Below are positions 45,593-55,600 of a stretch of DNA of 64,000 nt, one piece after another (position 1 is the stretch's first letter; every line of letters begins with the position of its first letter). A program made the position numbers and the translations under genes. The notes under the pieces are model-generated. The model worked only from the letters and a program-made list of their open reading frames with translations, was not told the DNA's origin and did no database searches. This DNA is from Evernia prunastri (Eukaryota; Ascomycota; Lecanoromycetes; Lecanorales; Parmeliaceae): assembly GCA_003184365.1 (NCBI GenBank), contig NKYR01000020.1, positions 130,116 to 194,115 of the forward strand, written 5' to 3'.

Positions 45593-46693
45593 TATGTACG
45601 GCGGACGATGATCGACACTAGGACAAAGCCAAGAGCACTTTTTTTCTTCCTCTTTTGTTCTCAACGCCGAGCTTCTACAGCCCCCCACCCCCGAAGAACT
45701 ACGGCGGACGATGATTGACACTAGGACAAAACCAAGAGCTCCATCAAAACTCGACTATTTTACTAAGATCGACATCAAAAGTCCCGCCCCCGCTAAGAAG
45801 CAGCTCTACACCTTAGCGAGGATAGAACTTTTGATATCGACCTCCGTACAACGAACGATAATTTAGTATTCTTCGAGATATACTCTTTGAGGAGATTCTT
45901 CGGGACGCTCTTGAATCTTTGGGAGATTCTTGAGAGAGAGTCCTTTCGAAAGACTATTCGGGGAGGTTCTTTTCTTTGGGGGAGATTCTTCGGGGGGGTT
46001 CTTCGGGGGGCTCTTCAGGGGGGTTCTTCACTTCGGGGGGACTCTTCGGGGGAGATTCTTTGGGTACCCCCCCCAAAAAAATAAAAAAATCTTCTCGAAA
46101 AATTTCGTGAAAAGTTCGTACGGAAAATACAAGAAGAAGAAAACTTTAAATCAGCCTTATAAGGCTAAGCGTGAACTCTAAATTTAAAATTTAAAATTCG
46201 ACCCCCGAAGAACCTCCCCGAAGAACCTCCCCGAAGAACCTCCCCGAAGAGTCTCCCGAAAGGACCCCCCCCCCAAGAATCTCCCAAAGAATCTTCCCGA
46301 AGAGCGTCCCCGAAGAGCGTCCCCGAAGAATTATCCTCGAAGAGTATTCTTTAGAGTAAGATTCTAGAATAGTAGCTGAAGAAGTTTGACGTAAAGAAAA
46401 AAGTTGAGCAGAAAAAAAACTAATCGGATTTTGATGAAGCTCTTGGTTTTGTCCTTGTGTCAATCATCGTCCGCCGGAAGAACCTCCCCGAAGAACCTCC
46501 CCGAAGAACCCCCCAGCCCCCCGAAAAATACCCTCGAAGAGTACCTCTCGAAGTGTATTTATAAGAAGTATTTCTCGAAGAATACTTCTAGAATAATCTA
46601 TAATTCGTACGAAGGAGACGAGACGCGATGCGAGAGATCAGAAAAAGAAAGTGCTCTTGGTTTTATCAAGTCGATCATCGTCCGCCGTAATAT
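45593..46693. mobile_element. 1.1 kb nested fold-back (inverted-repeat) element
   Basis: The outer ends are inverted copies of TACGGCGGACGATGATCGA (left about 45597) and the matching TCGATCATCGTCCGCCGTA (right about 46670-46689), each continuing into an AAGAGCAC/GTGCTCTT block. A second, inner pair (left about 45700-45742, right about 46434-46476) has T instead of C at the variable base and ends AAGAGCTC. Inside are two arms of an imperfect minisatellite. The left arm (about 45887-46060) is rich in GGGGGAGATTCTTCGGG. The right arm (about 46200-46350 and 46478-46560) is rich in its complement, CCCCGAAGAACCTCC. The centre is A/T-rich. No open reading frame of note, so it must be non-autonomous. 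Confidence 0.7.
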
Positions 46694-48797
46694 GTTAAGT
46701 TCCAGGATCCAGCAGGACTCATGCTATTATTGGTAAAGTGAGTAAAGTACCTTGCATTTACTTTTGAGGGCATCAGCCGGCTACCCGGTTCCGTACCGCA
46801 CTTACTACAACAGTAAAGTAGCTACGGACAACCTCAGCGCTCTATGCTGTGCGCTTTTCTCCTCGGAAGTCTTGAAAGATTTCCCCAACAGGCTGGCTTT
46901 GTCAGTGATCCTGACGTAGTAATTTTGCCGATATCCTCTTTTGCCTCTGCAAGAGTACGATACCTGCCTACGACGGCAGTGCGGGACAGACCAGTTCTCA
47001 ATGATCCAATCACTCATCCAGTTCAAACGAGAGAAGAGCCACATCTTCTTGGAGAGTTCTAGACGTGACAGTGATAGCCCTCGGAGATGATACCCAATGC
47101 TGCTTACTTCTCTATGACGTCCTTGGGATGCTCGTACCTGCCTTTCTTTTCCTAGGCACCCTCCCCCCCCTCCCCTACAACCCCCGTTCCCCAAACCCCC
47201 GAACGATTGGTCAATGCAGAGTGGTGGTGCAGTCTCTCTCTTGCTCACTTTTTGCTCTCTTCTCTGTATTGTTCTCTCTGTCACTGGGAAAGAATTACTC
47301 TAATGGGAGCTAGGCATGCAAATGGTCAGCACATGGGCGCATCGAGATGGACCAGTACCCGGTCCCGAGAGCGATGACCTAGACAAGCTTACCGCACTCG
47401 CAGCCTCCTACAACGACTTCAGCGCCCTCGACCTCACCTGCAAGCCCCTCACCTCGATCGCATTTCCATTTACTTTCCAGGCTGCCTAGACCTTGTTGAT
47501 TTACGCGCAAAATGTCGTTTCAGACCGTTTCATGGCAAGACGTGACAGGATGCAGCGTTCAAGCACGTGAAGTCTTGTGTATCTTGTCGGTATTATCCAT
47601 GTTGTGAACATAGGTGATGCTAGACAACGTGAATAGCCACATCAGTTTCAACGCAAGGAAAGTGATTGGTTTGGTTTGGTTTTGTTCGGTTGGTTTGGTT
47701 ACCGTTGAGGCGGTGGTGGTGTGTTGAGTGAGCCAGGGAGGCCAAGTTCCACACTACACTTCACTTCACACGAAGACATGTAATACCGCAACACATTCTC
47801 TCACCCGAAGAGGGCATGCCCTCATGCCGTCATCGAATACACACTCAGCATACGACTTCAGAGACCAAGTAAAAACTTATTGAAAGTGTAAGAACGAGTG
47901 ATATAATTCCTTGAATTGTGGTTATTGTATGTACGCTTTTTGATAAGGCCTGCTGACTCGGCCCGCTAGCCCTCCCGCAGGCCCTCAATCAGAACTTTTG
48001 ACGACTCTTTCTTACACTTTGAATAACTTTTTACTTTTCTATTACCTTCCTGACAACCATTATTTCAAATTTTAGAGACTATCTTGTGCTGTCCGGCGAA
48101 TTAAACATAAGTAAACTCGGTCTTATGGTCACTATCAAATGTTGAGTTGAAAGTTTCTCACCTTTGAGAGGCCCCAAATCTAAATCTTCTCGGGGGTTGA
48201 GCAGCCCCGAAATAAACCCCCAAAATCCTCGGAACACATTTCCCGAATCGCCCCATAAATTTTATTTATGGGCATACATAGGTACCTTATGAAACCCCCA
48301 ACGGTAAAACTACCTAAACCCGTCGCTTGGTTTGTCCAAGGTCACCCGACACATAAGCCGGCTGCCTTGTTCACCATCTCCATCTCACCGTCAGCATCAT
48401 CAGCGTCGGCATCGTCCTCTTTGTTACGCTGGTTGAGGGCGTTCGCGTTCCTACTCGGCCACCAACCATTCCAAAGCCACCAACGCAATTGGTGTCTCAT
48501 TTTTCTAACGCATCCTGCACCGCTTTGAAGAAGAGTTGCCTCAAGCTAGTGGGTTCACCGGCAAACTACGCATTTCCTTTCTGTCGTTCTCGGGGCGACC
48601 ATATGCATTCAATCTACAGCAGGTCCCAGCTCGTTTCACCCACCCTCGACCCTCTCTTTCTGTCCAGGCTCGAAAATGGTTACAGGGTATTTATAATCTG
48701 CTTACGAACCCCACCTGACATTTGGCATGTGCGTTGTGGGGAGTCCTGCACGCTCGAAGGTCTGCCCTCTTTTCGTCCCATGTTTTTCTGAGGATAC
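46694..48797. other. intergenic DNA without a recognised gene
   Basis: 2.1 kb. A short, coding-like plus frame at about 47315-47490 (from ATG 47315; CGPESDDLDKL-like and ALAASYNDFSALDL segments) ends at TAG and has no partner. A GGTTTGGTTTGGTTT run is at about 47670-47700. Nothing else supported. Confidence 0.45.
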
Positions 48798-48849
48798 TTG
48801 CGCGAGGGTACTTTTGGTTTTGGGGGTAAGGGAAGCTCGCAGCTGATTG

Positions 48850-49434
48850 AGTGGTACGATGAGAGGGAGATGTGGTGGAGGTGGTTGATTAAGCGTTGTG
48901 GGCGCCGTACCGCAGGATTGTGCACCTATACTGCTGTGGATCTGGGCATTCCGCCATTTTCTCTTTCGGGCATCGCAGAATCCACTCGCAAATTGATCTG
49001 GGCGTCGATAGGTCTAGCTTTACCGGAATGTGTTCGCCTCGTGGCGTTCATGCAGTACGTGAACGCAAAGTAACTCTGCTGTCCACATACGGGACACCCG
49101 TCTTAATGACCCGAGCGTTCCATCCTAAGAGGTGGATTTGCGATAAAGAGGCTTCATAAGTGTGAAATTTATGTTAGTTACGGATACCGCAGGCCTTCGG
49201 AGAAGTTTGACCTTAATGATGGTACGGCTCGGACATTTGATCCTAAACACATTGATAGCGAATGTGAAAGCACAGACTTGGTGGTCACGGCTAGAATCAT
49301 TCTCTCGGATTGATAATCGAAGCAGGGCGGACATTGTGGCTGAAATTGTTGAACAATTCGGTTGCATTGAGCGAACTAAGCAGATTGAAGAACTGTTAAA
49401 TGAAGGAGGAGAGGGAAAGGGTAATAGGGTATAG
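48850..49434 (+). pseudogene. decayed fungal multi-pass membrane protein gene (relic)
   Basis: One plus frame reads LCTYTAVDLGIPPF, then TRKLIWASIGLALPECVRLV and AFMQYVNAK before TAA (49071-49073). Fungal multi-spanning proteins of unknown function carry the equivalent motif order CTW..LHLNVP, RK..W....L.PE.....A..Q...A. About 240 bp further, IDNRSRADIVAEIV resembles the later DKSKAD..AK motif of that family. The pieces are separated by stops and frame changes, and no start or full set of membrane segments is present. Confidence 0.35.
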
Positions 49435-49435
49435 G

Positions 49436-49555
49436 GATTCAGGAAGCGGAGAAAAAAAAAGCGGGAAAGAGGAATAGGAAAGGAAAAAGGGGAATGGGGG
49501 AGAAGGGGAAAGGAGAAAAGTGAAGGGGAAAGCGGAACGTTATTTTTGAAAAGGA
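49436..49555. repeat. polypurine tract
   Basis: About 120 bp with almost only A and G on the plus strand (GGGAAAGAGGAATAGGAAAGG, AGAAGGGGAAAGGAGAAAAG and similar). The remaining 49556-49853, up to the stop of the next minus-strand gene, has no recognised feature. Confidence 0.8.
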
Positions 49556-49853
49556 TAACGAGGAGAGAAGCAAAGGTTTGAAGGCGCCAACTCAAGTGGA
49601 CGTGAGGGTTGTGGGGTATTGAAGGCCCTAACAGAAAATGTTGAAGAGCTCTGATGCTCGAGGAACGCCATGCGATACAGTGAATTGCAAGAACTTGTTC
49701 GAAGTCCGAGATTGACGAGTTTGAAGAGGAGGGACATAGGGGCCGAACTCGAGACTTGCGAGAAGACTTCTGACCTTGATAAAGCATCGGGAATTTCTTG
49801 AACACCGCAGATCTATGGAAATACGCCGAAGAAAGCTAATGAAGCTGGATTTC

Positions 49854-51233
49854 TCAGACCTCATGTATATCCCTTTCTTCGAACTTCACGCTCGCGATGA
49901 GCACATCCCAATAGCCTCCCTTGTTCTTCGATTCTAGGACGAGCATATCAGGAGAGACCCACTGCATTATGCCTCTGGCAACAGTGATCTGTCTTTTCAT
50001 ATGTAAATACGGATCATCTGAGTAAAAATCGGCCTCATCCCATACACCCTGGAGCAAGTTATAGATTGTGACTTTGTGAAGCCTTAGACATTGGCCTATC
50101 TCATTTGAAAAGCGCTCCCACGATCCTGACTCTTCGATCGCAATATGGCGGATCAACAGTTCGGTCAGACTGTCCCTTTGTGATACAATGATAGCAGTCA
50201 AGTCGTACTGCGATATCGTGAGGTGTCCGAGATCCAGCAATGAGAGATGAGACCCCGCACCCCAACCATGAAAAATACGACGAGATTGTTCCTCTTCGGC
50301 ATTTATGCTGAGAGATAGGGTTCTCAGTAGCTTCGCCTGCTGTATGAGACCTGCCAATCGTGAAACTGCTGTGTCAATATCCTCCTCTGCGTTGGTTTCG
50401 TACTGCTTGAAGACAAGCTTCAAGCAGGCGAGTCGAGGTGCTAGCCGGTCAACGTGGCTGATCATACCATTTGACGGATGAAATAACATCATTGGGGCCA
50501 TGGAATTCTCCGTACCAATATGCAACTCGTCGATGGTGTGACAACGTTCCGAAACTGCGACGAAGAGATGAGCAAGACCTCGACAGTCCCATGTCGGGTG
50601 TCTCGGAGGGGCGGACTTCCACGGGAGCCAATCGTGGAAGTCACTCCAGCTCGAAGGGGAGAAATCATCATTCTCGGATGAGAGATAGCACATCTCGGCG
50701 TACCACGGATACTCGGTATTGTGAACGGAAAAATGCGGGAAACTGTCACCGAAGTTGTCCTGGACGGTAAGACGTCTAAGAGGCAGTTGCCCCAAACCAG
50801 CAAGAAGAGCATGATAATCAGTCTTCCTGCCCAATATATTTTCCTGCTCATCGACACAGCTTGAATAATGTTCCAGATTCAGAGGGTCCAAGCAGAGTTC
50901 CATATCGAGGCTGTTTGACCGTCCACGGACATCCCTTTGCCAATGAATCATCTCTCGGTAGGCCTCGGGCTCCCGATTTTCCTTACAGAATAACCTTCCA
51001 TCATAGACCAGCTCTTTGATGTTTTTGCTGAACAAGGGATGCTGACTAATGCTTCTGAACCTCTCCATCTCCAATTTGTGCGGAGCGAAGTACACTCGAT
51101 CGAATAGCATTGAGGCCCCGATCGCACTGAGTTGAGTAGAGGATAGACGTGCTGACTTGAGGTCATTCTTGGGCAGGTATCGAAGTATTTGCACTAGTAG
51201 CTCATCCGGCAGGTCCATCAAACAGGGAACCAT
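49854..51233 (-). CDS. F-box domain protein
   Basis: A single exon of 459 aa from ATG 51233. Residues 5-50 form an F-box (LMDLPDELLVQILRYLPKND, LKSARLSSTQLSAIGASMLF, DRVYF). The rest follows the common fungal F-box plan: SKNIKELVYDGRLF (an 'ISKHPLFSKNIKELVYD'-like segment), WDCRGLAHLFVAVSE, then LRTLSLSINAEEE, HLSLLDLGHLTISQYDLTAI and LTELLIRHIAIEESGSW in leucine-rich form. F-box proteins recruit substrates to SCF ubiquitin ligases, but the target is unknown. It is divergent from the SRS2-like helicase gene, with 356 bp between start codons. Intact. Confidence 0.9.
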   Translation of the reverse strand: MVPCLMDLPDELLVQILRYLPKNDLKSARLSSTQLSAIGASMLFDRVYFAPHKLEMERFRSISQHPLFSKNIKELVYDGRLFCKENREPEAYREMIHWQRDVRGRSNSLDMELCLDPLNLEHYSSCVDEQENILGRKTDYHALLAGLGQLPLRRLTVQDNFGDSFPHFSVHNTEYPWYAEMCYLSSENDDFSPSSWSDFHDWLPWKSAPPRHPTWDCRGLAHLFVAVSERCHTIDELHIGTENSMAPMMLFHPSNGMISHVDRLAPRLACLKLVFKQYETNAEEDIDTAVSRLAGLIQQAKLLRTLSLSINAEEEQSRRIFHGWGAGSHLSLLDLGHLTISQYDLTAIIVSQRDSLTELLIRHIAIEESGSWERFSNEIGQCLRLHKVTIYNLLQGVWDEADFYSDDPYLHMKRQITVARGIMQWVSPDMLVLESKNKGGYWDVLIASVKFEERDIHEV

Positions 51234-51589
51234 ACCGAGTCTTGTGTAGGAGGAGAGATGAGAATAGGGAGACTATGAGTGAGATTAGACCAAGTGCACA
51301 CGGTCATTGAGGAAGGGTTGTGATACGAGGGTACGAGTGGTAAAGCTTTCCCTCAGTCTCCACACCTGACAGGAACCAAGTGCGTGGGACAATTAATACC
51401 TCGAATAATTATCAATACTTACCTTATTTTGCCAAACTCATAGGCTCTCGTCTAGAGGCTCCTCGCTCACCGTCACGTGCTCAGGTGTGCTTTACGCGCT
51501 AGATTCAACCCCACTTTCGCGTCAATCAAGAACAACCAAACAATCAACTACACTTCGTCTTTCACGTCGTCGGTCTGGATCAATGATCC
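51234..51589. other. divergent promoter region, F-box gene / SRS2-like helicase
   Basis: 356 bp. Positions 51330-51475 contain AAAGCTTTCCCTCAGTCTCCACACC and TAGAGGCTCCTCGCTCACC, resembling 45127-45225. This is either a shared promoter-like sequence or a repeat relic. No further gene seen. Confidence 0.5.
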
Positions 51590-54500
51590 ATGGAAGCTAT
51601 ACTCCAAGGGCTCAATGAACCACAGCAAGATGCAGTCACTTCGGCAACCGATGTGCTACAAATTCTCGCTCCGCCGGGAAGTGGCAAGACGAAAACCCTC
51701 ACGTCACGCGTTGCTTACCTCCTTCAGTATCACGGATACAAACCTTGGGACATCATTTGTCTTACATTCACTGTCAAGAGCTCGCGGGAGATGAAGGAAA
51801 GAATTGCCAAAGTTCTTGGTAACGACACCGCAAAGCGATTGATCCTGGGTACATTCCACTCAGTGTGCCGCCGGTATCTCGTCACCTACGGCCATCTCGT
51901 CGGCGTTCAGAAAGGTTTCGGCATTTCAGATAGCACAGACAGTCTGGCCATAATCAAGAGGATCATCAAACGTTTACGGCTCAGCATCGATGCTAAGAAG
52001 GCCCAGTTCCGAATCTCGAGCTCCAAATCTAAGGGTCTCAACGGACCTGATCAGCAAAATGGAAGGAAGAATGGGGCATTGGCCCAACAACTAGCACCGA
52101 AGAAGAACATTGAGCAGGAGGAGTTTTGTACTGTCTTCGAGGCATACCAGAGTCAACTGGTCAAATCCAATTTACTAGACTATGATGATCTCTTGTTGAG
52201 ATGCGTCGACCTCCTCCGCCAACATCCTACATGTGTCTCGAATATAGAGGTAGTGCTGATTGACGAATTTCAGGACACAAATGTGGTTCAATTTGACTTA
52301 ATGAGGCTGTTCGCTGCAGAGAATAAGAGAGTCACTACAGTCGGGGATCCAGATCAGAGCATATACGGATGGAGGTCTGCGGAAATCAAGAACCTAGAGA
52401 AGATGCAACAGCAATATCGTGACATGCTTACCATCCACCTCAAGGACAACTATCGATCTTCCGGAGCAATACTCCTGGCAGCGGACCAAGTCATCCAGCA
52501 AGATGCGTCGCGACCTAGCAAGTCCCTACTGCCCACACACTGCCCCGGCACTATTCCCGTGCTGCGAAGAGTACCATCGGCTGACATTGAGGCTTCATGG
52601 ATCGTCTCCGAGATACAGAGGACCGTTGGACTGACTGGCCGTCTGCTCACATACTCCGATTTCGCGATTCTTCTCCGCACTGCTTCTCTATCGCGCCAAG
52701 TGGAATCGGCCATGGGAAGAGCTGGTATACCCTATCGTATGGTTGGAGGCAAGAGATTCTTCGATCGTCTGGAAGTCAAGATACTCCTCGACTACTTAAG
52801 GGTTGTCAGTCAACCGAACAACAATGATGCCATTTCTCGCATCATCAACATACCTCCACGTGGCTTAGGTGTAACGACCGTGAAAGGGCTGCTAGAAGAG
52901 GCGGAGACCGGGAAAGTGGCCCTCTGGACACTACTTCGAAACTCCACACAGAGTACTACCAGAACGAAGTTGTCTAAGGCGGCAGAGCAAGGAGTGGGCT
53001 CCTTCGTCAATCTCATTCTGACCTCCAGAAACATGATTTTGAATGCAAGCAATCCTAAGTCGCCTGAGACAATTATGGGGTACATAATTGAGAAGCTCCA
53101 CTTCCAACACTACCTGGAAAAGAGTCATGGAGATGACCATGAAGCTCGTTGGGCTAATGTCGAAGAGCTCATTGCGCAAGCATCAGAATATGCGGTCTGT
53201 GGTGCGAATGAGTGGCAAGATGATGATGAACTGCCCAATATCGAAGGCTTGGAACAACAGCAAGGCGTTGCAGCGGAAGAAGCATTGGCAAAGTTTCTAG
53301 CCAACGTTGCGCTCGCATCGGAACTTCAGAGAGATGAGGAAGATATGGAAGGAAGTGGATCCTTCCGGTCTCAGGTCACATTATCCACCATCCACGCTGC
53401 GAAAGGTCTAGAGTGGCCTGTGGTCTTCGTGCCATGCGCGTACGAGGGTTGCATACCCCATTCGAGAGCAGAAGATACAGACGAAGAACGGAGACTGTTA
53501 TACGTTGCAATGACCCGAGCTAAGGCTTTGCTCTACATAAGCTGTCCCAAGAAGAACTCGCAAAGAGAAGGGACAGCCCTGTCACCATTCCTTTCCACTC
53601 AGCCAGTGGGAAGTCTCTTCGTGAGCCAGGGCCCAACAATAAACAGCAGCGCTGTCAATGACATTGCAAGAATATTACGAAGAGACATTCCAACCCAAGC
53701 GCAGATCTCTGAGGCTTGTGAGACGCTACAAAGCATGCACGACAATCTATGGGCTCTCAGTGGGGACGAAGAGGTCACGGCGATCGGCGCTAAATGGAGC
53801 AAATGGGACTCCAACGAATTCTCCGATCATCCATCGAAGCGAAGGAGGATGCAGGACAGCGATCAAAGTGGCGTCGAAGGGACGACAGCCTGTGTGAATT
53901 CATATGTGACGGGGCATGTCGGTAACACAACCACAGTGCAAAATAGCTCAACGTTTTCTTACAACACGGGCTTCATCTCGGCAGCGGTGCAATTACAGCA
54001 TGTCGACGAACATAAGAAGATGGACAGTAGGCCAGTTGGATTTAAGAAGCCATCGGAAAGAGGTAAGGAAGGAGTTGAGTCAAGTAAACCGTCTAGCCTT
54101 GAACAAGGGAAAGGTCAAAGCATTCTGATGAACTTCATGGGAACGAAAAAGGAAATGGGGAGGAGGAGCACGACCCTGGAAAACCTTTCCGAAGGAACAA
54201 TGGGGAACTCGATTGCGTGTCGCAGTAACTCTCATGATGGGGGAGTCAAAAGTCTCAAGGGTACTACGAATCACGTCGTTATCGGGGAAATGAGCGCAAC
54301 ATCAAGGATACCAAATTTACCGATACCAGAAGCACTAGCGACACACCGACTGCAACCACTCTCGAATACAAACCGGCCGCGTCCACTTATCCACGAAGAT
54401 GAGCCGCTAAGAAAGAAACCCTATGTCTTTCTGTCTAGTTCACCACCGCACATCGAAGAGTTCGTGGAAGCAGAAGACCGCCAATCAACCCCCGTACTGA

Positions 54501-54703
54501 TGGGTAAGATGGAAGACAGCGAAGCAGCAGCTCGGCACACCGATATCGTGGCTTCCAGGACCTTTCACACCACGAGCATTTCGAAGGTACAGACAAAAGG
54601 GCCGCCTAGAAGAACTTTAGGAGTACGCAGAAGCATGACTGGATGGTCGACACGTGGGAGCCACAGCTTCTCGGTACCGAAGATAGATGAGCAGAAGCGC
54701 TAG
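51590..54703 (+). CDS. SRS2: SRS2/UvrD-type ATP-dependent 3'-5' DNA helicase
   Basis: A superfamily 1A helicase; Srs2 removes Rad51 filaments and limits recombination. A single exon of 1037 aa from ATG 51590. All motifs are present: Q-motif LNEPQQDAV (residues 8-16), Walker A APPGSGKT (27-34), Ia TFTVKSSREMKERI, Walker B LIDEFQD (DEFQ at 225-228), III VGDPDQSIYGWR, IV KDNYRSS, V TLSTIHAAKGLEWPVVFVP and VI LYVAMTRAK (about 641). Residues 650-1037 are Ser/Thr/Lys-rich and apparently disordered, as in fungal Srs2, where this tail carries protein-interaction sites. The end SFSVPKIDEQKR shows no obvious PCNA-binding motif. The length is slightly shorter than yeast Srs2 (1174 aa). Confidence 0.9.
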   Translation: MEAILQGLNEPQQDAVTSATDVLQILAPPGSGKTKTLTSRVAYLLQYHGYKPWDIICLTFTVKSSREMKERIAKVLGNDTAKRLILGTFHSVCRRYLVTYGHLVGVQKGFGISDSTDSLAIIKRIIKRLRLSIDAKKAQFRISSSKSKGLNGPDQQNGRKNGALAQQLAPKKNIEQEEFCTVFEAYQSQLVKSNLLDYDDLLLRCVDLLRQHPTCVSNIEVVLIDEFQDTNVVQFDLMRLFAAENKRVTTVGDPDQSIYGWRSAEIKNLEKMQQQYRDMLTIHLKDNYRSSGAILLAADQVIQQDASRPSKSLLPTHCPGTIPVLRRVPSADIEASWIVSEIQRTVGLTGRLLTYSDFAILLRTASLSRQVESAMGRAGIPYRMVGGKRFFDRLEVKILLDYLRVVSQPNNNDAISRIINIPPRGLGVTTVKGLLEEAETGKVALWTLLRNSTQSTTRTKLSKAAEQGVGSFVNLILTSRNMILNASNPKSPETIMGYIIEKLHFQHYLEKSHGDDHEARWANVEELIAQASEYAVCGANEWQDDDELPNIEGLEQQQGVAAEEALAKFLANVALASELQRDEEDMEGSGSFRSQVTLSTIHAAKGLEWPVVFVPCAYEGCIPHSRAEDTDEERRLLYVAMTRAKALLYISCPKKNSQREGTALSPFLSTQPVGSLFVSQGPTINSSAVNDIARILRRDIPTQAQISEACETLQSMHDNLWALSGDEEVTAIGAKWSKWDSNEFSDHPSKRRRMQDSDQSGVEGTTACVNSYVTGHVGNTTTVQNSSTFSYNTGFISAAVQLQHVDEHKKMDSRPVGFKKPSERGKEGVESSKPSSLEQGKGQSILMNFMGTKKEMGRRSTTLENLSEGTMGNSIACRSNSHDGGVKSLKGTTNHVVIGEMSATSRIPNLPIPEALATHRLQPLSNTNRPRPLIHEDEPLRKKPYVFLSSSPPHIEEFVEAEDRQSTPVLMGKMEDSEAAARHTDIVASRTFHTTSISKVQTKGPPRRTLGVRRSMTGWSTRGSHSFSVPKIDEQKR

Positions 54704-55600
54704 GGCGACTTGTTCCAGACTTGAGAATGTTCTACAACAAGAAACAAGATGAGGAGCAACAAAATACCAGAGCGAAGAATGCTCGAGTGAAGTCGCAGCC
54801 GATGAAGTTTGCTGCATCTTTCAGAACAGCAAGATGTCAGGACTGGTGGAGCTTGCCACTGGGCTTGGAAACAGAAGGATCGTTGCACTATGGGATTGGA
54901 AGTAGGAAGTTTTGTACTGCAAAAGGTTTTGTACTGCAAAAGGTTTTGTACTGCAAAAGGTTTTGTACTGCAAAAGGTTTTGTATAAGTGTGGCTCCATG
55001 GCGAAATTGAAGAAGTCTGGTTGAGTTCGGCCTGTTCGCTAAAGATATATATTTTGGGAGGACGAGTAAATCGGGTCGAAAATCAAGAGGAATTCTGCCG
55101 TAGCATGTTGGAGGCAGGAGCCAGAAAAGCCACCATTCAATTACAGCTGAAGGAAGCCTCGGGGTGATTGGGTTTTTAGAAGGGTGTAGCGAAAAAAGTT
55201 GGTACACAGAGAGGGAGGGAAATGGGGAAGAAAAATGGAACTGGAAAAAGGAAACAACGATGTATTTTTGGATAGGAGAGCAAAGCGACAGCAGCGTTCG
55301 GCGGCCGCTGGATTAGGGATTGCAGTCCGAGCAGAGTCAAGGGCGTTCGATTGGATGGCAGAATTCGTGAATACATCATTGCATTAGAAGGAGTTTAAGA
55401 TACCCATCGCTACGGCATTAATCGACTTCAGCACACGCACATATGAGGCGGTAACCTCTGGTACTTTCTCGAAATCATACACAGTCTCTGTCACTAGATG
55501 TCGACTTTCGCCTTCGAGTTCCTTGGATTGCTCGGAGTGCTTCGGTCATACATAGTAGAACAACAAAAAGCATTCTGTTCTACCTCATTCACCATCTCCT
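54704..55600. other. intergenic region with a 17-bp tandem repeat
   Basis: The 3' flank of the helicase gene. Apart from the repeat at 54910-54986 no feature is recognised. It lies between a plus-strand stop (54703) and a minus-strand stop (55601), so it holds two 3' UTRs. Confidence 0.5.
54910..54986. repeat. 17-bp minisatellite, 4.5 copies
   Basis: Exact tandem copies of TTTTGTACTGCAAAAGG. The unit is itself a partial palindrome (TTTTG...CAAAA), so transcripts could form a row of small hairpins in the SRS2-like 3' flank. Confidence 0.9.

Noticed and set aside
47315..47490. Short plus frame with coding-like composition
   Set aside because: Only about 57 codons, no partner exon or family. 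Noted in the intergenic entry but not called.
49125..49805. Minus open frame of 226 codons
   Set aside because: Runs through the complement of the polypurine tract (Phe/Pro/Ser/Leu-rich) and antisense to the membrane-protein relic; no family features.
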